The notes under the pieces: generated by a model
Database searches by the model: none
The model's input: the letters and a program-made list of their open reading frames with translations, nothing else
Told to the model about the DNA's origin: nothing
Origin: a virus
Length of the DNA: 34,530 nt
IMG/VR virus record: IMGVR_UViG_3300047551_002225
Span: 1 to 34,530 of that record
Direction: 5' to 3' (one strand)
Part shown: piece by piece, positions 8,891 to 18,340 of the stretch
Position numbering within the stretch: position 1 is the first letter of the stretch
How the letters are laid out: every line of letters starts with the position of its first letter
Translations under genes and position numbers: made by a program

Positions 8891-9352
8891 CTATGTTGCT
8901 AGCCACCAGTTTGTTGCGAATCCAAGTCCGCCGCCACCTTCTGGACCTTGAGGACCTGTAGGACCTGTTGGACCAAGAGAGCCGACTGGACCGGTAGGTC
9001 CAAGAATATTGCCCGAGTTATTCCACGACGAAGTAGATTGTATCCAAACGTAGAGATCGCCATTGTCAAGAAGATAGGCGTCTCCCACTGAACCAACTGG
9101 ATGCGCTGTGACAAGGTCGTTGTACGTCTCAAACTGCGCGAGGATGAGAGTCGGAACTCCTTGAGGTCCAGTTGGCCCGAGTGGGCCAGTCGGCCCAAGT
9201 GGTCCAGTTGGACCTAGTGGACCTGTAGGTCCTGTAGGACCCACAAGCTCTGTGACAACAAGGTCCCAAGTGACGCCTGTCCATGTCCATTTCTGCGTGC
9301 CGTATACGTATTCGTCACCTGGCGTTGGATCGAACGGAAAATCAATAGCCAT
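8891..9352 (-). CDS. Short collagen-like fibre with DFP anchor and LYVW module
   Basis: 153 aa. Residues 1-37 are an anchor ([18 protein letters not shown]...WTWTGVTWD) shared with the next two genes upstream. Two collagen-like blocks of GPT/GPL triplets, residues about 38-62 and 117-138, flank one compact module ([20 protein letters not shown]...GDLYVW, residues about 67-117). The protein ends in [14 protein letters not shown]. It is a short trimeric shaft, probably a tail or capsid fibre. Its ATG overlaps the next stop upstream by one base. The module occurs four more times in this window, so this gene looks like a minimal form of the larger collagen proteins. Confidence 0.75.
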   Translation of the reverse strand: MAIDFPFDPTPGDEYVYGTQKWTWTGVTWDLVVTELVGPTGPTGPLGPTGPLGPTGPLGPTGPQGVPTLILAQFETYNDLVTAHPVGSVGDAYLLDNGDLYVWIQSTSSWNNSGNILGPTGPVGSLGPTGPTGPQGPEGGGGLGFATNWWLAT

Positions 9353-10632
9353 TACGACAACCTAGCCCACGGTGTTGACACGGTGTTTGAGTATGTTGTG
9401 CGCGACGTTGGAAGGTCTGCTTGTGATCCAGCAGCGCCTGTCATACGAGGTGGAAGAGAGTTTATTGTTGTGATTGGACTTGCGTAGTTCATGTACACAG
9501 AACCTGCACCTGTAGCCACCATGATGATCGCGACTGCGTACCGCTGTCCTGCTTCTAGTGTGTATGACGCCGGGTAGCCGCTTAGCACAGAAAACGGCTT
9601 TGTGTACGCAGTGTTTGCAGAAGAAAGAATACCAGTATCATTGTCTGTTCGCGCGACAAGCGTCGCGTTGTCGCTTGCATCGACTGTGTAAAGACCAAAT
9701 CGTGCGATTGATACGCCGCTTGAGACAATCGTGCCTGAGACATAAGTGATATTTGACACCGTCAATGTGTACAGAGGAGTGAAGAACGTGAAGAACGCGG
9801 TTCCAGTTGCGAGGTTTGTTGTTGTGTTGACAGTTCGCGGAGCGGTGTCAATCGCGTTTGGTGAAAGATGGAAGTGGCCTTGAATCGCCGTGAGTGACGG
9901 AGCACCGATGTGGTACGGACTAATAGCCACGCCGGTAGAGTCTTTGACGACGCTGCCAGAATAGTAGACAAGATTTGACGTGTTCGAGATACCGTGCACT
10001 GACGTTGACGCCGCAATGTGATCGCCAACTGTAGTTGACCACTTGATTCCAGTAGCTTCTGTGTCGTCTGCCTCGAGAGTAGTGCCGTTTGCTCCAACTC
10101 CAAGACGCGCAACAAGATTGTCAGCGGTTCCGGCGATCAAGTCACCTTTTGCGTCGACCATTGTTCGAAGAACGACATCTGCGGTGTTTGGAATGCCGTG
10201 AACGTCTGTTGTGTCGATACGGTGCGCTTCCGTCGAGGCAGCGGCTTCATTCTGCGCTTTTTCGAGAGCGCCGAGCTGAGTCTCAAGTTCTTCGACATCA
10301 AAGATTCCGTGGACGTTTGTTTGCTGCGCATTGTGCGCCGCGACTGCGGCGGCCGCGGCTGCATCGGCCTTGCTCTGCGACCCGGACACCGTCTCGATTG
10401 TCGGGCCTGACAGCGTCTGAGTACCGGCGTTCCACACGAGCGGAGCGGAGGTGTTGATCGTTTGAGCAGGACCAGTAGGCCCTGTCGGACCGAGCGGTCC
10501 TGTTGGTCCAGTTGGGCCTGCCTGGCCAAGACTTGAGTCTTGGTCCCACGACGTACCAGTCCATCGGTACGTCTTGTTTCCAACGACGACTGTTTGGTTC
10601 AGTACTGGAGAGTTAGGAAAGTCTACTGCCAC
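9352..10632 (-). CDS. Collagen-like tail fibre with three VHGI repeats
   Basis: 426 aa from the GTG at 10630-10632. I chose this start because the protein then begins VAVDFPNSP, matching the DFP anchors of its two neighbours, and lies seven bases after the upstream stop; an extended frame to 10716 would add unrelated residues. Order: DFP anchor (1-35), short GPT collagen block (about 43-60), Ala-rich helix, three H-x(n)-VHGI motifs in heptad-like surroundings ([27 protein letters not shown]), an [20 protein letters not shown] linker, then a beta-rich C-terminal domain of about 170 residues. H...VHGI repeats are common in actinophage fibres. A trimeric receptor-binding fibre is the likely role. 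Confidence 0.75.
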   Translation of the reverse strand: MAVDFPNSPVLNQTVVVGNKTYRWTGTSWDQDSSLGQAGPTGPTGPLGPTGPTGPAQTINTSAPLVWNAGTQTLSGPTIETVSGSQSKADAAAAAAVAAHNAQQTNVHGIFDVEELETQLGALEKAQNEAAASTEAHRIDTTDVHGIPNTADVVLRTMVDAKGDLIAGTADNLVARLGVGANGTTLEADDTEATGIKWSTTVGDHIAASTSVHGISNTSNLVYYSGSVVKDSTGVAISPYHIGAPSLTAIQGHFHLSPNAIDTAPRTVNTTTNLATGTAFFTFFTPLYTLTVSNITYVSGTIVSSGVSIARFGLYTVDASDNATLVARTDNDTGILSSANTAYTKPFSVLSGYPASYTLEAGQRYAVAIIMVATGAGSVYMNYASPITTINSLPPRMTGAAGSQADLPTSRTTYSNTVSTPWARLS

Positions 10633-10639
10633 GATGCGC

Positions 10640-12394
10640 TCACAGTTCCGCCGACGAAGTGAATGTATACAACGAGCCAGCTGAGTGGTTGCCGGTCTGC
10701 ACGTGACCGTCGGCACTTACCGTGAACGACGCACCTGTACCGACGTTGAATGTTGGAGTGAGAATAGGAGTTGCTCGCTTGCGTACCTTGTAGAACACCG
10801 TCGGAAATGACGAAGATGCCGCTGTGACAACAGCATGCGAGTTGCCGGCAGACTTTTCAAAGTACCGCATGCAGCGAGCGAGCTCAATTGAGAGTGGCCG
10901 AACATCAAATGGACTTGCTACAGTATTGACCTCGAGCTGCGCCTGAGTAAAAGCGATGTACTGTGACGCAGATGACGCAAGATTTGTTTGACCGACAGCT
11001 CTGTTCGCCGTGACAGTTGCTCCCCACGACGACGCAAGCGTGCCGCTTGTGTAGTCAGTCCCAGCGCCGAGGTACCAACCGACAATCAACGAAGCGTTGT
11101 TGTCATTGTCGAACTGACCGACTGTGTCGCCAGCAAAAGTGATCGTCTTCTTTTCCCATGTGTCTGCGACGTTGATACTGTACGCGGCACTGACCGAGCG
11201 GGTGTTGTCGTTGTCGTACAGTTCTGCAATGTAAGTGCCAATGACGTTAGACTTTACGTAAAATGAAAGTGTCAGTGCAAGAGCATCAGCTGTTCCTTTC
11301 TTAGCAGACTGAACGTCAAATCCTTCAAGCTTCTGCTCAATGCGAGAAAATGAGTTTGGTGTTGGCGCTGGTGATGCGGCTGTGCAGGTGAGCTTCAACG
11401 CGCTTCGAGAAACGTCGACAGCGTCACTTATTTGTTCTGATGTCCAGATACCTATGCCTGAGATCACATGATTGAACCTGTCAACAGTGTAGTAGTTGGT
11501 CGATGAAATCGACGCGACTGAAGTAGAACGCTGCGCTACGCGCATGTCTCCATTTGTCAGCAAGTTTCGGAACGGGACAAGTGCAAGACCTGTTGGTCCA
11601 GTTGGACCGGTTGGTCCAGTAACTCCAGGTCCTGTGGGTCCTGTTGGTCCAGTTGCGCCGCGAGGTCCTGTAGGACCAGTTGGTCCGCCTGACGGACCAG
11701 TCGGACCTTGCGGACCTTGCGGACCAGTTGGGCCTGTGATCGCTTCGCCTTGCGCGCCTGTCGGTCCAGTTGGACCTTGCGGACCGGTTGGTCCGGGAAC
11801 TTCAGGACCAGTAGGACCAGTCGGACCAGCGTCGTTCGCTGAGACCTCGACCCAGAATCCATCGTAATAGACGTATGTCTTCAAGTTGATCGTGTTGAAC
11901 CAAGCGTCACCTTCTTCAGGCGTCGGGTTTGGATACGTCTCTCCAGCAAGATACTTGCCATTTGTTCCCGCTGGACCTGTCGCGCCTGTGACTGACTCGC
12001 CAGCTGGACCAGTAGGTCCCATCGGTCCGGTGACATTTGATGGAAGTCCTTGCGGTCCAGTTGCGCCTGTAGGCCCAAGAGGACCTGTAGGACCGGTTGC
12101 GCCGACAGGCGCGGCGCCGACCTCAACCCAGAAGTCGTCATAGTAAACGTAAACTTTTCCAGTCACACCGTTGAACCACGCCTGACCTAGTGACGGTGAT
12201 GGCGGCGGAGTCTCAGTTGCGATTGAAAAGATTCCATACGGGCCGGTTGGTCCGAGCGGTCCAGTAGGACCTGTCGGACCTGTAGGAGTAATACGCAGCG
12301 TCTCCCAAGCCGTACCGTTCCACACCCACTGAGAGTTTCCTCCGGTGTGAACCTGCCCAACTACTGGGTCATTTGGAAAATCAATCGCTGACAC
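10640..12394 (-). CDS. Collagen-like tail fibre with C-terminal beta-sandwich domain
   Basis: 584 aa. Residues 1-35 are the DFP anchor ([19 protein letters not shown]). GPT/GPL/GPQ collagen blocks (about 37-52, 95-125, 190-270) are interrupted by two copies of a 45-residue module ([20 protein letters not shown] and [19 protein letters not shown]). The C-terminal 310 residues begin [18 protein letters not shown], the first strand of a carbohydrate-binding-type beta sandwich seen in many phage fibres and appendages. The start is GTG with GAGGAG at a 6-7 base spacing. It is the longest of three tandem DFP-anchored genes. Likely a side or tail fibre whose C-terminal end binds glycans; the ligand is unknown. 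Confidence 0.8.
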   Translation of the reverse strand: MSAIDFPNDPVVGQVHTGGNSQWVWNGTAWETLRITPTGPTGPTGPLGPTGPYGIFSIATETPPPSPSLGQAWFNGVTGKVYVYYDDFWVEVGAAPVGATGPTGPLGPTGATGPQGLPSNVTGPMGPTGPAGESVTGATGPAGTNGKYLAGETYPNPTPEEGDAWFNTINLKTYVYYDGFWVEVSANDAGPTGPTGPEVPGPTGPQGPTGPTGAQGEAITGPTGPQGPQGPTGPSGGPTGPTGPRGATGPTGPTGPGVTGPTGPTGPTGLALVPFRNLLTNGDMRVAQRSTSVASISSTNYYTVDRFNHVISGIGIWTSEQISDAVDVSRSALKLTCTAASPAPTPNSFSRIEQKLEGFDVQSAKKGTADALALTLSFYVKSNVIGTYIAELYDNDNTRSVSAAYSINVADTWEKKTITFAGDTVGQFDNDNNASLIVGWYLGAGTDYTSGTLASSWGATVTANRAVGQTNLASSASQYIAFTQAQLEVNTVASPFDVRPLSIELARCMRYFEKSAGNSHAVVTAASSSFPTVFYKVRKRATPILTPTFNVGTGASFTVSADGHVQTGNHSAGSLYTFTSSAEL

Positions 12395-12436
12395 TAAAGC
12401 TCCTCGGCTTCAAGAACTTCCTAAATCTTACTACTT

Positions 12437-12601
12437 CTACAACGACTCCAAGCCTGCGTTTAGGCGTGAGACCATGAGCATCGCCCAGTCTGCGGCAGCA
12501 GACACCGACTCCCACGGCCCTGAGTTGTCTATAAGACTTCCATCTTTATAGATCTTCGCCATCGGCGGAGTCTCTTGAATCTCATACGTGTACATGTCCA
12601 T
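12437..12601 (-). CDS. 54-aa protein beside the fibre genes (unknown)
   Basis: I place the start at the ATG 12599-12601, after TAGGAG that overlaps the stop of the propeller gene; a longer frame exists but lies inside that gene. The protein reads MDMYTYEIQETPP, then a short strand with KIYKDGSLIDNSGPW, then a helix (VSAAADWAMLMVSRLNAG). Short proteins of this pattern (YxYEI...KDGxLID.SGPW...A..WA) occur beside fibre genes in various phages and have no assigned function that I know. A role as a fibre accessory protein or chaperone is possible from position only. Confidence 0.65.
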   Translation of the reverse strand: MDMYTYEIQETPPMAKIYKDGSLIDNSGPWESVSAAADWAMLMVSRLNAGLESL

Positions 12602-12608
12602 GTTTCTC

Positions 12609-13526
12609 CTATCCAGACGACGTCGCGATCTTTCCAGCCTGGCCGACCGCGACGAACGTACCAGATCCAAACACCACTGAGTTGATTGGTGTTGTGCCAA
12701 ACGATGATGTTTGCTGAACCCACGCGTCGTTGCTGACCGAGCTCAAGATTCTAGAAGTTCCGAGCTTGCCTGAAAAGCCTGCCGCTACAAGCATACCGTT
12801 ACCGCCGTACGACACTGCCTCAAGAGTTGAAGACAAGAACGTGTTTGCCTGTTGTGTCCACGCGGTTCCATCTGGACTTGTAGCGATCTTTCCGTTGTTT
12901 CCAACGATGACTGCGTATCCAGTAGGTGTGTGCGCGATCTCTCGGATTCTGTCTGTTCCAAAAGATGACGTACGTTGAGTCCAAGAGATTCCGTCTACAG
13001 ATGTCGCGAGCTTGCCAGCGTCTCCAACAGCAACCCACTTTCCGCCTCCGTATGAGATGTCATAGATGTAAGTCGTGCCGAACGACGAAGTGCGCTGCGT
13101 CCAGTTGAGACCGTCGATGCTCGTCGCCAACTTACCTCCGACTCCTGCGGCGATCCAAAATCCTTCGTAGTACGCAACAGTAAGAATAGTAGTTGTGCCG
13201 AACGAAGACACGCGCTGAAACCAGTTCACGCCGTCTACCGACGTTGCCATCTTTCCAGTACTGCCAACAGCAACCCACAAGTTGTTTCCGTACTGTACGC
13301 TCCAGATGTTGCTTGTGCCGAACGACGACGTCAGCGACGACCACGTCACGCCGAGGTCTTGAGACACGGACATCTTTCCTGAGTCGCCAACTGCTACAAA
13401 CACCGAGTTACCATAGGTGACGTGGTTGATGTTTGACGATCCAAACGTAGATGTGCGCTGCGTCCATGTCTCAGGCACAAGAGCTCGTTTGATTGAGCCA
13501 ATAGCTCCGTGAACAGATATCAGCAT
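12609..13526 (-). CDS. Seven-repeat BNR/YCF48-like beta-propeller fibre tip
   Basis: 305 aa from the ATG at 13524-13526, two bases after the stop of the big collagen gene; a longer frame exists but lies in that gene. After a short leader (MLISVHGAIGSIKRALVPE) come seven repeats of about 40 residues following W-x-Q-R-x-S-S-F-G-(S/T)-x-x-I-x-x-V-x-Y-G-x-x-x-(F/W)-V-A-V-G-x-x-G-K-(M/L/I)-A-T-S-x-D-G, as in WTQRTSSFGTTYIYDISYGG. Seven repeats predict a closed seven-bladed propeller of the BNR/YCF48 or sialidase-like type. The Asp-box-like turns (S-x-D-G) are visible, but no sialidase catalytic residues stand out. Probably a receptor-binding head, possibly mounted on the collagen protein encoded just upstream. 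Confidence 0.75.
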   Translation of the reverse strand: MLISVHGAIGSIKRALVPETWTQRTSTFGSSNINHVTYGNSVFVAVGDSGKMSVSQDLGVTWSSLTSSFGTSNIWSVQYGNNLWVAVGSTGKMATSVDGVNWFQRVSSFGTTTILTVAYYEGFWIAAGVGGKLATSIDGLNWTQRTSSFGTTYIYDISYGGGKWVAVGDAGKLATSVDGISWTQRTSSFGTDRIREIAHTPTGYAVIVGNNGKIATSPDGTAWTQQANTFLSSTLEAVSYGGNGMLVAAGFSGKLGTSRILSSVSNDAWVQQTSSFGTTPINSVVFGSGTFVAVGQAGKIATSSG

Positions 13527-13528
13527 GG

Positions 13529-16500
13529 CTAGTCTACCAAGCTGCCGAAGAGAACCCACGTATTTGCAGCGCGCTTGATCAACGATACACCTGACCACTG
13601 CTGCGAAAGCTTTCGTCTATTTTGTTCTGAGTTCAACGTCACGCCTACGGCAGGAGCAACGGACGCCTGACCGAGACCAACCTGAACAATCACAAGCTGT
13701 GTGCCTACTGCAAAGTCGTACGTCGAGTCGGCAGGAATTGTTAGCTCGACTGCAAGTGCTGAGTCGACCTCGACAAGCTTGCCAGCGTCGCTTGCACCGA
13801 GCGTGTGCGACGACGTAATGATTGAAGACGTGAGATTGTAGAACCCAGGACCGGTCGCACCGACTGGACCTGTTGGGCCTTGCGGTCCAGTTGGACCGGT
13901 GACGTTAGACGCCAGTCCTTCAGGACCTGTTGGGCCTTGCGGTCCAGTTGGACCGGTGACGTTAGACGCTGGACCCTGCGGGCCGGTCGGCCCGGTCGGT
14001 CCAATGACGCCTTGCGGACCAGCGACTGTTGATGCAGGACCAGTAGGACCGGTGGGTCCAGTTGCGCCTTGCGGACCTTGCGGTCCAGTCGGACCAGGAG
14101 TTGTTGAAGTTGGACCTGTGACGCCTTGTACGCCTTGCGGACCTTGCGGACCAGTTGGGCCAGTGATACCTGGACCTGTTGGACCTTGCAATCCTTGAGG
14201 ACCAAGTGGGCCAGTTGGACCGGTGGGACCAGTAGGTCCAAGCGGGCCGGTTGGACCTGTGACTGTTGACGCAGGACCTGTCGAACCAGTAGGACCTGTC
14301 GGACCAGTCGAGCCGCGCGGGCCTGTGACTGTTGACGCAGGACCTACTGGACCTGTTGGGCCAGTGTCGCCTTTGTTACTTGACGCTGACTCAATCCAAT
14401 AGCCGTCGTAATAGACGAAGATCTGGCCTGTTGAAGAGTTGAACCAAGCGTCGCCGATATCAGCAGAAGGTGGAGGTGTCGCAGAAGAGATCGCAAACTG
14501 ACCGATGTCACCCGTGGGTCCAGTTGGGCCAGTTGGACCTGTGTCGCCAATAGGTCCTGTAGGACCTGTAACCTCAGGACCTGTCGGGCCTGTAGGACCG
14601 ACGTTGCCTTCAATACCTTGCGGTCCGGTTGGACCAGGTTCACCTTGCGGTCCTGTTGCACCTGTTGCGCCAACTGGACCTGTAGGTCCTTGAATGTTTC
14701 CGACGTTTACCCATGTCGAACCGACAGCATTCCAGACATACAGGTCGCCGTTCTCAACAAGATACCCGTCGCCTGCGTTACCAGTTGGGTGCGCAGCTTG
14801 CAGCGCAGCAAGATCGGCGTATTCGCCTAGAATTGTTACAGCCGAGCCTTGAGGACCTGTCGGACCAAGATCGCCCTGCGGACCTGTAGGTCCTAGTGGA
14901 CCTGTCGGACCGACGTTTCCTTGAGGACCAGTCGGGCCAAGATCGCCTTGCGGACCAGTTGGACCGAGGTCACCTTGCGGACCAGTTACACCTTGCTCAC
15001 CTTGCGGACCAGTTGGACCCAGATCGCCTTGCGGGCCTGTTGGGCCAAGCGGACCAGTTGGACCTACTTCACCTTGAATGCCTTGCGGTCCAGTTGGACC
15101 AAGATCACCTTGCGGACCAGTTGGACCGAGGTCACCTTGCGGACCAGTTACACCTTGAATGCCTTGTGGTCCTGTGGGACCAATGTCACCTTCAGGTCCT
15201 GTCGGTCCTTGAATTTGACCAACGTTGACCCACGAAGACGACGTTGCAGACCACACATACAAGTCACCGGCAACAAGATAGCTGTCACCTGGATTTCCTG
15301 TCGGCTGAGCTGCGATGAGTGCTGCGTATGAAGCATACGAACCAAGAATGGTGACGCCAGTTCCTTGGGGACCTGTTGGACCAAGCTCGCCTTGCGGTCC
15401 TGTTGGACCGAGCGGTCCAGTTGGTCCAATGTCTCCTTGCGGACCAGTCGGGCCAAGATCACCTTGCGGACCAGTTGGACCGAGGTCACCTTGCGGACCA
15501 GTTGCACCTTGCTCGCCTTGCGGACCAGTCGCACCGACTGCGCCAACAAACGAGTATGGGTTCCAGTAGACTCCAAGATTTCCACCTGTCGGAGGAAGCG
15601 CGTCGTTTGTCGCAAGACAGATGAAGTAACTTCCACTATAGAAGATGATCTCACCCGGCTGATACGCGTTTTCAAACGCGCGCAACGGCGAGTACTCGAA
15701 CGCATCGAAGCCTTGCGGTCCAGTAGGACCGGTTGGACCTAGGTCACCCTGAGGTCCTGTAGGACCTGCATCGCCTTGCGGACCAGTTGCGCCTTCAGGC
15801 CCAGTTGGGCCGAGGTCACCTTGCGGACCTGTCGGACCCTCTGGACCTGTCGGACCAAGATCACCTTGCGGACCAGTTGGACCGAGGTCACCTTGAGGAC
15901 CGACGTCGCCTTGCGGGCCTGTAGGACCTGCGTCGCCTTGAGGACCTTGATCACCTTGTGGTCCGGTTGGACCAATGTCGCCTTGTGGACCTGTCGGTCC
16001 TTGAATACCTTGCGGACCAGTCGGACCTTCAATGCTGCCGACGTTGTCCCACTCTGAACCAACGTTGTCCCAAACGTACAAGTCACCGTCAACAAGATAT
16101 CCGTCACCAGGATTTCCTGTCGGGTGCGCCGCAATGAGTGCGTTATACGTAGCGTATGAGCCAAGAATTGTGATTGACGTTCCAGCAGGACCTGTAGGTC
16201 CGGTGTCGCCAACAACACCTTGAGTGCCTTGAATACCTTGCGGACCTGTCGCACCTGTTGCTCCGGCGGGTCCAGTTGGTCCGACGTCACCTTGCGGACC
16301 TTGCGGACCAGTAGGACCGCCTGAAGGTCCAGTTGGCCCGAGTGGACCGGTTGGTCCTGAAGGACCTGTAGGACCTGTCGCACCTTGCGGTCCAATAGAA
16401 CCACGAGCGGCTGCACCTGCAGTCGCGTCAGAGACAGGAGAAAGACTGCCAAGTTGAGAGAAAATATCGACAGGGCTTCCGTCACCTATTGGAAGGAAGA

Positions 16501-16804
16501 TCCAGAACTTTGTCGGCTTGACGCCGTTGATACGCACTTGAACTTCGTACGCCCAACCTGTCGGCTTGAGCGCTGGGTTGTCTGTTGTCGGAAGAGTGAT
16601 GCTGAATGCGCCTGCTCCGTCAAGAGTAGCCACAACAGGATCTGTTACGATGACATCATCGTTCTCATCGACGACCGTGCTGGTCGGAGTAAACGTGACT
16701 GTGCCTCGACCGGCAGTTCCGCGCGCGGTAATGTAGCTACCGGTTACAACACGGGTTACAATGTCCTCTGACCAACTCACCGACGAATCCACCTTGTCCT
16801 GCAT
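13529..16804 (-). CDS. Large collagen-like fibre with five interspersed modules
   Basis: 1091 aa. Residues 1-135 are a beta-rich N-terminal head ([19 protein letters not shown]...). The rest is mostly collagen triplets G-P-T/G-P-Q/G-D-(L/I/V), interrupted by three copies of a compact module ([20 protein letters not shown]...GDLYVW, near residues 215-265, 488-535, 655-705), one NDAL-type module ([20 protein letters not shown], near 370-420) and one [17 protein letters not shown] module (near 775-820). The last 90 residues form a globular end. This composition predicts a long jointed trimeric shaft. A hairpin encloses the start codon. It is the first gene of the fibre operon, and the propeller gene follows two bases after its stop. 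Confidence 0.85.
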   Translation of the reverse strand: MQDKVDSSVSWSEDIVTRVVTGSYITARGTAGRGTVTFTPTSTVVDENDDVIVTDPVVATLDGAGAFSITLPTTDNPALKPTGWAYEVQVRINGVKPTKFWIFLPIGDGSPVDIFSQLGSLSPVSDATAGAAARGSIGPQGATGPTGPSGPTGPLGPTGPSGGPTGPQGPQGDVGPTGPAGATGATGPQGIQGTQGVVGDTGPTGPAGTSITILGSYATYNALIAAHPTGNPGDGYLVDGDLYVWDNVGSEWDNVGSIEGPTGPQGIQGPTGPQGDIGPTGPQGDQGPQGDAGPTGPQGDVGPQGDLGPTGPQGDLGPTGPEGPTGPQGDLGPTGPEGATGPQGDAGPTGPQGDLGPTGPTGPQGFDAFEYSPLRAFENAYQPGEIIFYSGSYFICLATNDALPPTGGNLGVYWNPYSFVGAVGATGPQGEQGATGPQGDLGPTGPQGDLGPTGPQGDIGPTGPLGPTGPQGELGPTGPQGTGVTILGSYASYAALIAAQPTGNPGDSYLVAGDLYVWSATSSSWVNVGQIQGPTGPEGDIGPTGPQGIQGVTGPQGDLGPTGPQGDLGPTGPQGIQGEVGPTGPLGPTGPQGDLGPTGPQGEQGVTGPQGDLGPTGPQGDLGPTGPQGNVGPTGPLGPTGPQGDLGPTGPQGSAVTILGEYADLAALQAAHPTGNAGDGYLVENGDLYVWNAVGSTWVNVGNIQGPTGPVGATGATGPQGEPGPTGPQGIEGNVGPTGPTGPEVTGPTGPIGDTGPTGPTGPTGDIGQFAISSATPPPSADIGDAWFNSSTGQIFVYYDGYWIESASSNKGDTGPTGPVGPASTVTGPRGSTGPTGPTGSTGPASTVTGPTGPLGPTGPTGPTGPLGPQGLQGPTGPGITGPTGPQGPQGVQGVTGPTSTTPGPTGPQGPQGATGPTGPTGPASTVAGPQGVIGPTGPTGPQGPASNVTGPTGPQGPTGPEGLASNVTGPTGPQGPTGPVGATGPGFYNLTSSIITSSHTLGASDAGKLVEVDSALAVELTIPADSTYDFAVGTQLVIVQVGLGQASVAPAVGVTLNSEQNRRKLSQQWSGVSLIKRAANTWVLFGSLVD
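14939..15900 (-). repeat. Near-identical direct repeats inside the collagen gene
   Basis: Four copies of a block beginning AAGATC(G/A)CCTTGCGGACC and running into AGTTGGACCGAGGTCACCTTG start at 14939, 15101, 15455 and 15857. The first three extend about 55 bases with only one or two differences; the fourth diverges after about 40. They encode [19 protein letters not shown]. The codon-level identity exceeds what the protein needs, so the array was probably made by recent unequal exchange, and it should be prone to length change. Confidence 0.75.
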
Positions 16805-16814
16805 TGCTCGCAGG
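16798..16814 (-). promoter_or_regulatory. Hairpin enclosing the start codon of the large collagen gene
   Basis: On the minus strand CCTGC, seven bases, GCAGG form a five-pair stem. The loop carries the AT of the ATG and the stem takes its G. No strong Shine-Dalgarno precedes it. A TATTAT box lies about 38 bases upstream (plus-strand 16842-16847), so the hairpin would sit in the leader. It may dampen initiation; this is inferred from base pairing only. Confidence 0.35.
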
Positions 16815-16858
16815 GTGCAACAATGCTAAAACTACTGGAGAATAATACCAACGGTAGA

Positions 16859-17242
16859 CTACTCCTCATTCCTACGGGAAGCCACAAATCCAATGGTCGC
16901 GGACTCAGAACTCTTAGGCTTTTCATCTTCTAGAACTGTTAGTTCTTTCGGTTGAACTGGTTCTGTAGCGTCAGCTATAGCCGCGTACGCCGCGGCGCTG
17001 ACCCAGTGCTCATGAGCGTCGACCAAAGTCGTCGCTCTCACTAGGTCGTAGGCACTGAGCATCGCCGCTACTTCAGACGGCGGGATCGGTCCTTCTAGGT
17101 CCAAGATTCCAGACCACACAACGCCGACTCTTGAGAGATCGGTGTGTTGCTGATCTGCCATCTGCGCGGTGACAACAAGCTGTGCGGTCTCGAGCACTTT
17201 GCTCTTGTGGGAGTCCTTCAAGATGCGACGAGACTTGGCCAT
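16859..17242 (-). CDS. DUF6378-like phage protein
   Basis: 127 aa, helical, no membrane segment. The core V-W-S-G...L-E-G-P-I-P-P-S-E-V-A-A-M-L-S-A-Y-D-L-V-R-A, then A-H-E-H-W-V-S-A-A-A-Y-A-A-I-A, matches the layout I remember for the DUF6378 phage family (a W, a PxxVAxMM-type helix, an acidic/His turn, then AGYxAL). No function is established for that family to my knowledge. The tail after residue 95 is charged and probably disordered. The ATG has GGAG six bases upstream, and a good extended -10 promoter precedes it in the 81-bp gap after the phosphoesterase gene. Family match from memory, hence moderate confidence. Confidence 0.6.
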   Translation of the reverse strand: MAKSRRILKDSHKSKVLETAQLVVTAQMADQQHTDLSRVGVVWSGILDLEGPIPPSEVAAMLSAYDLVRATTLVDAHEHWVSAAAYAAIADATEPVQPKELTVLEDEKPKSSESATIGFVASRRNEE

Positions 17243-17293
17243 TCACGACTCCAATACAGTCATGTCCTACCGGGGGCACGGCGGGATAGCCAA

Positions 17294-17322
17294 ATTGTAT
17301 CAACGCATTGAGAGTGTGACCA
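17294..17322 (-). promoter_or_regulatory. Promoter for the DUF6378-like gene and perhaps the fibre operon
   Basis: Minus strand: TGGTCA, 17 bases, TACAAT, with TGA immediately before the -10 (extended -10). It lies in the 81-bp gap between the phosphoesterase stop and the DUF6378-like start. Because only 54 bp separate that gene from the collagen gene, this promoter could also feed the whole fibre block. Confidence 0.5.
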
Positions 17323-17323
17323 C

Positions 17324-18340
17324 TCAGTCGAGCCAGATGACGTATTCTGCCGTCACTCGACCTTTGTCTGGATCGACGAAGTGAATACGTTGCGACGGTC
17401 TGCCGATCGCGGCGACGAACTCTCGAGCGTACTCGTTGCCGGACTCAGGAGAGCCAGTCACGAACACTCGACCGCCGTTCGCCATCGTCAGCGCCATCGG
17501 CGTGTGCCAGTGACCCATGTAGACGTCTTGGAAGTCTTCGACCACTCCTGTCGCCCAGGCATTCGCCTTGCGGAGAATACCGAACGCCGGCGTGTTGCCG
17601 CCGAAGCTCTTGATCTCGTCGCCGTGCACCAGCAACGCTTTGTAGTTGCCGATAGTGACGATTTGATACCAGTCACCTGACATCTGCCACGTGACGTTCT
17701 TCAGATCTTTTGTTCTGTCTTGACAGATCCGGTACGCCATCGCGTCGATGTTGTCACCTGACGGAAGTTCTCCCTTACGACCGAGACGACCGTGGTTGCC
17801 GAACTCGCAGACGATCGAGACCTTCTCGAAAGTCGATGAAAACGAGCGGACCATCTTTTCCATGATCCGCGCGGCTTCGAAGAGCTGCTCGAACAGATGC
17901 GCCTCTACTTCCCAGGCTTGCCCGGGAAAGATCGTGATGCCTTCGACCATGTCTCCGCCGAAAAGAAGACATAGCTCTCTGACCGGGTGATGGCTCTGCT
18001 GGATCGTCGAAAGTTCGTTGACCTTCACGATCATTTGATCCATACGAGCGGCGCAGGTAGTCATGCCGTACGAGACGGTCTTCTTTCCAAGCTGCCAGTC
18101 GGTGGCGTGAACTACTGCAACCTCGCCTTTGCCTTTGCGAGGATCTTTAGCTGGTGGCTTTTGCTTGTCTGGGATCCCTCGGCCGGCGGCGATGCCTGCA
18201 TCGTACGCTGCCTTATAGACTGCTTCTACAAGTTCTTCGTTCTTGCGCTTGGCCTTGTATTCAGAAGCCTGGGCGGTCTTTAGAGCTCTTCGGAGATCTG
18301 CTATCTCTTCCTCGAGCTTGATCTCATCCTCAAGACTCAT
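17324..18340 (-). CDS. Calcineurin-like phosphoesterase (Mre11/SbcD-type fold)
   Basis: 338 aa. Residues 1-45 are a charged coiled coil. The metallophosphoesterase core follows: HATDWQLGK (D81, with Q83 where most members have His), GGDMVEG (D130), GNHGR (N182-H183), LLVHGDE (H239) and GHWHTP (H277, H279). These residues bind two metal ions that cleave phosphodiesters. The fold with GNH and GHxH suits DNA nucleases of the Mre11/SbcD type, and the DWQ variant is common among phage members. It overlaps the HTH gene by four bases (ATGA) and lies beside the primase-helicase, so a role in replication or recombination is likely. Substrate not determined. Confidence 0.8.
   Translation of the reverse strand: MSLEDEIKLEEEIADLRRALKTAQASEYKAKRKNEELVEAVYKAAYDAGIAAGRGIPDKQKPPAKDPRKGKGEVAVVHATDWQLGKKTVSYGMTTCAARMDQMIVKVNELSTIQQSHHPVRELCLLFGGDMVEGITIFPGQAWEVEAHLFEQLFEAARIMEKMVRSFSSTFEKVSIVCEFGNHGRLGRKGELPSGDNIDAMAYRICQDRTKDLKNVTWQMSGDWYQIVTIGNYKALLVHGDEIKSFGGNTPAFGILRKANAWATGVVEDFQDVYMGHWHTPMALTMANGGRVFVTGSPESGNEYAREFVAAIGRPSQRIHFVDPDKGRVTAEYVIWLD

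Noticed and set aside
11496-11867. Antisense frames with PVGPVG repeats, here and at 13899-14198, 15315-15569 and 23362-23745.
   Set aside because: They mirror GPT codons on the coding strand; no promoter, RBS or anchor domain accompanies them.
12448-12469. GTTTAGGCGTG also occurs here, matching eleven bases of the 22-bp repeat at 22237-22258, so a second recombinase site was considered.
   Set aside because: The left arm does not match, the stretch lies in the coding end of the 54-aa gene, and direct orientation would delete the primase and fibre genes. Chance similarity is the simpler reading.
13862-16400. Dense short repeats that could be mistaken for a CRISPR array.
   Set aside because: The period follows nine-base collagen triplets, is in frame throughout, and there are no uniform repeats with unique spacers.
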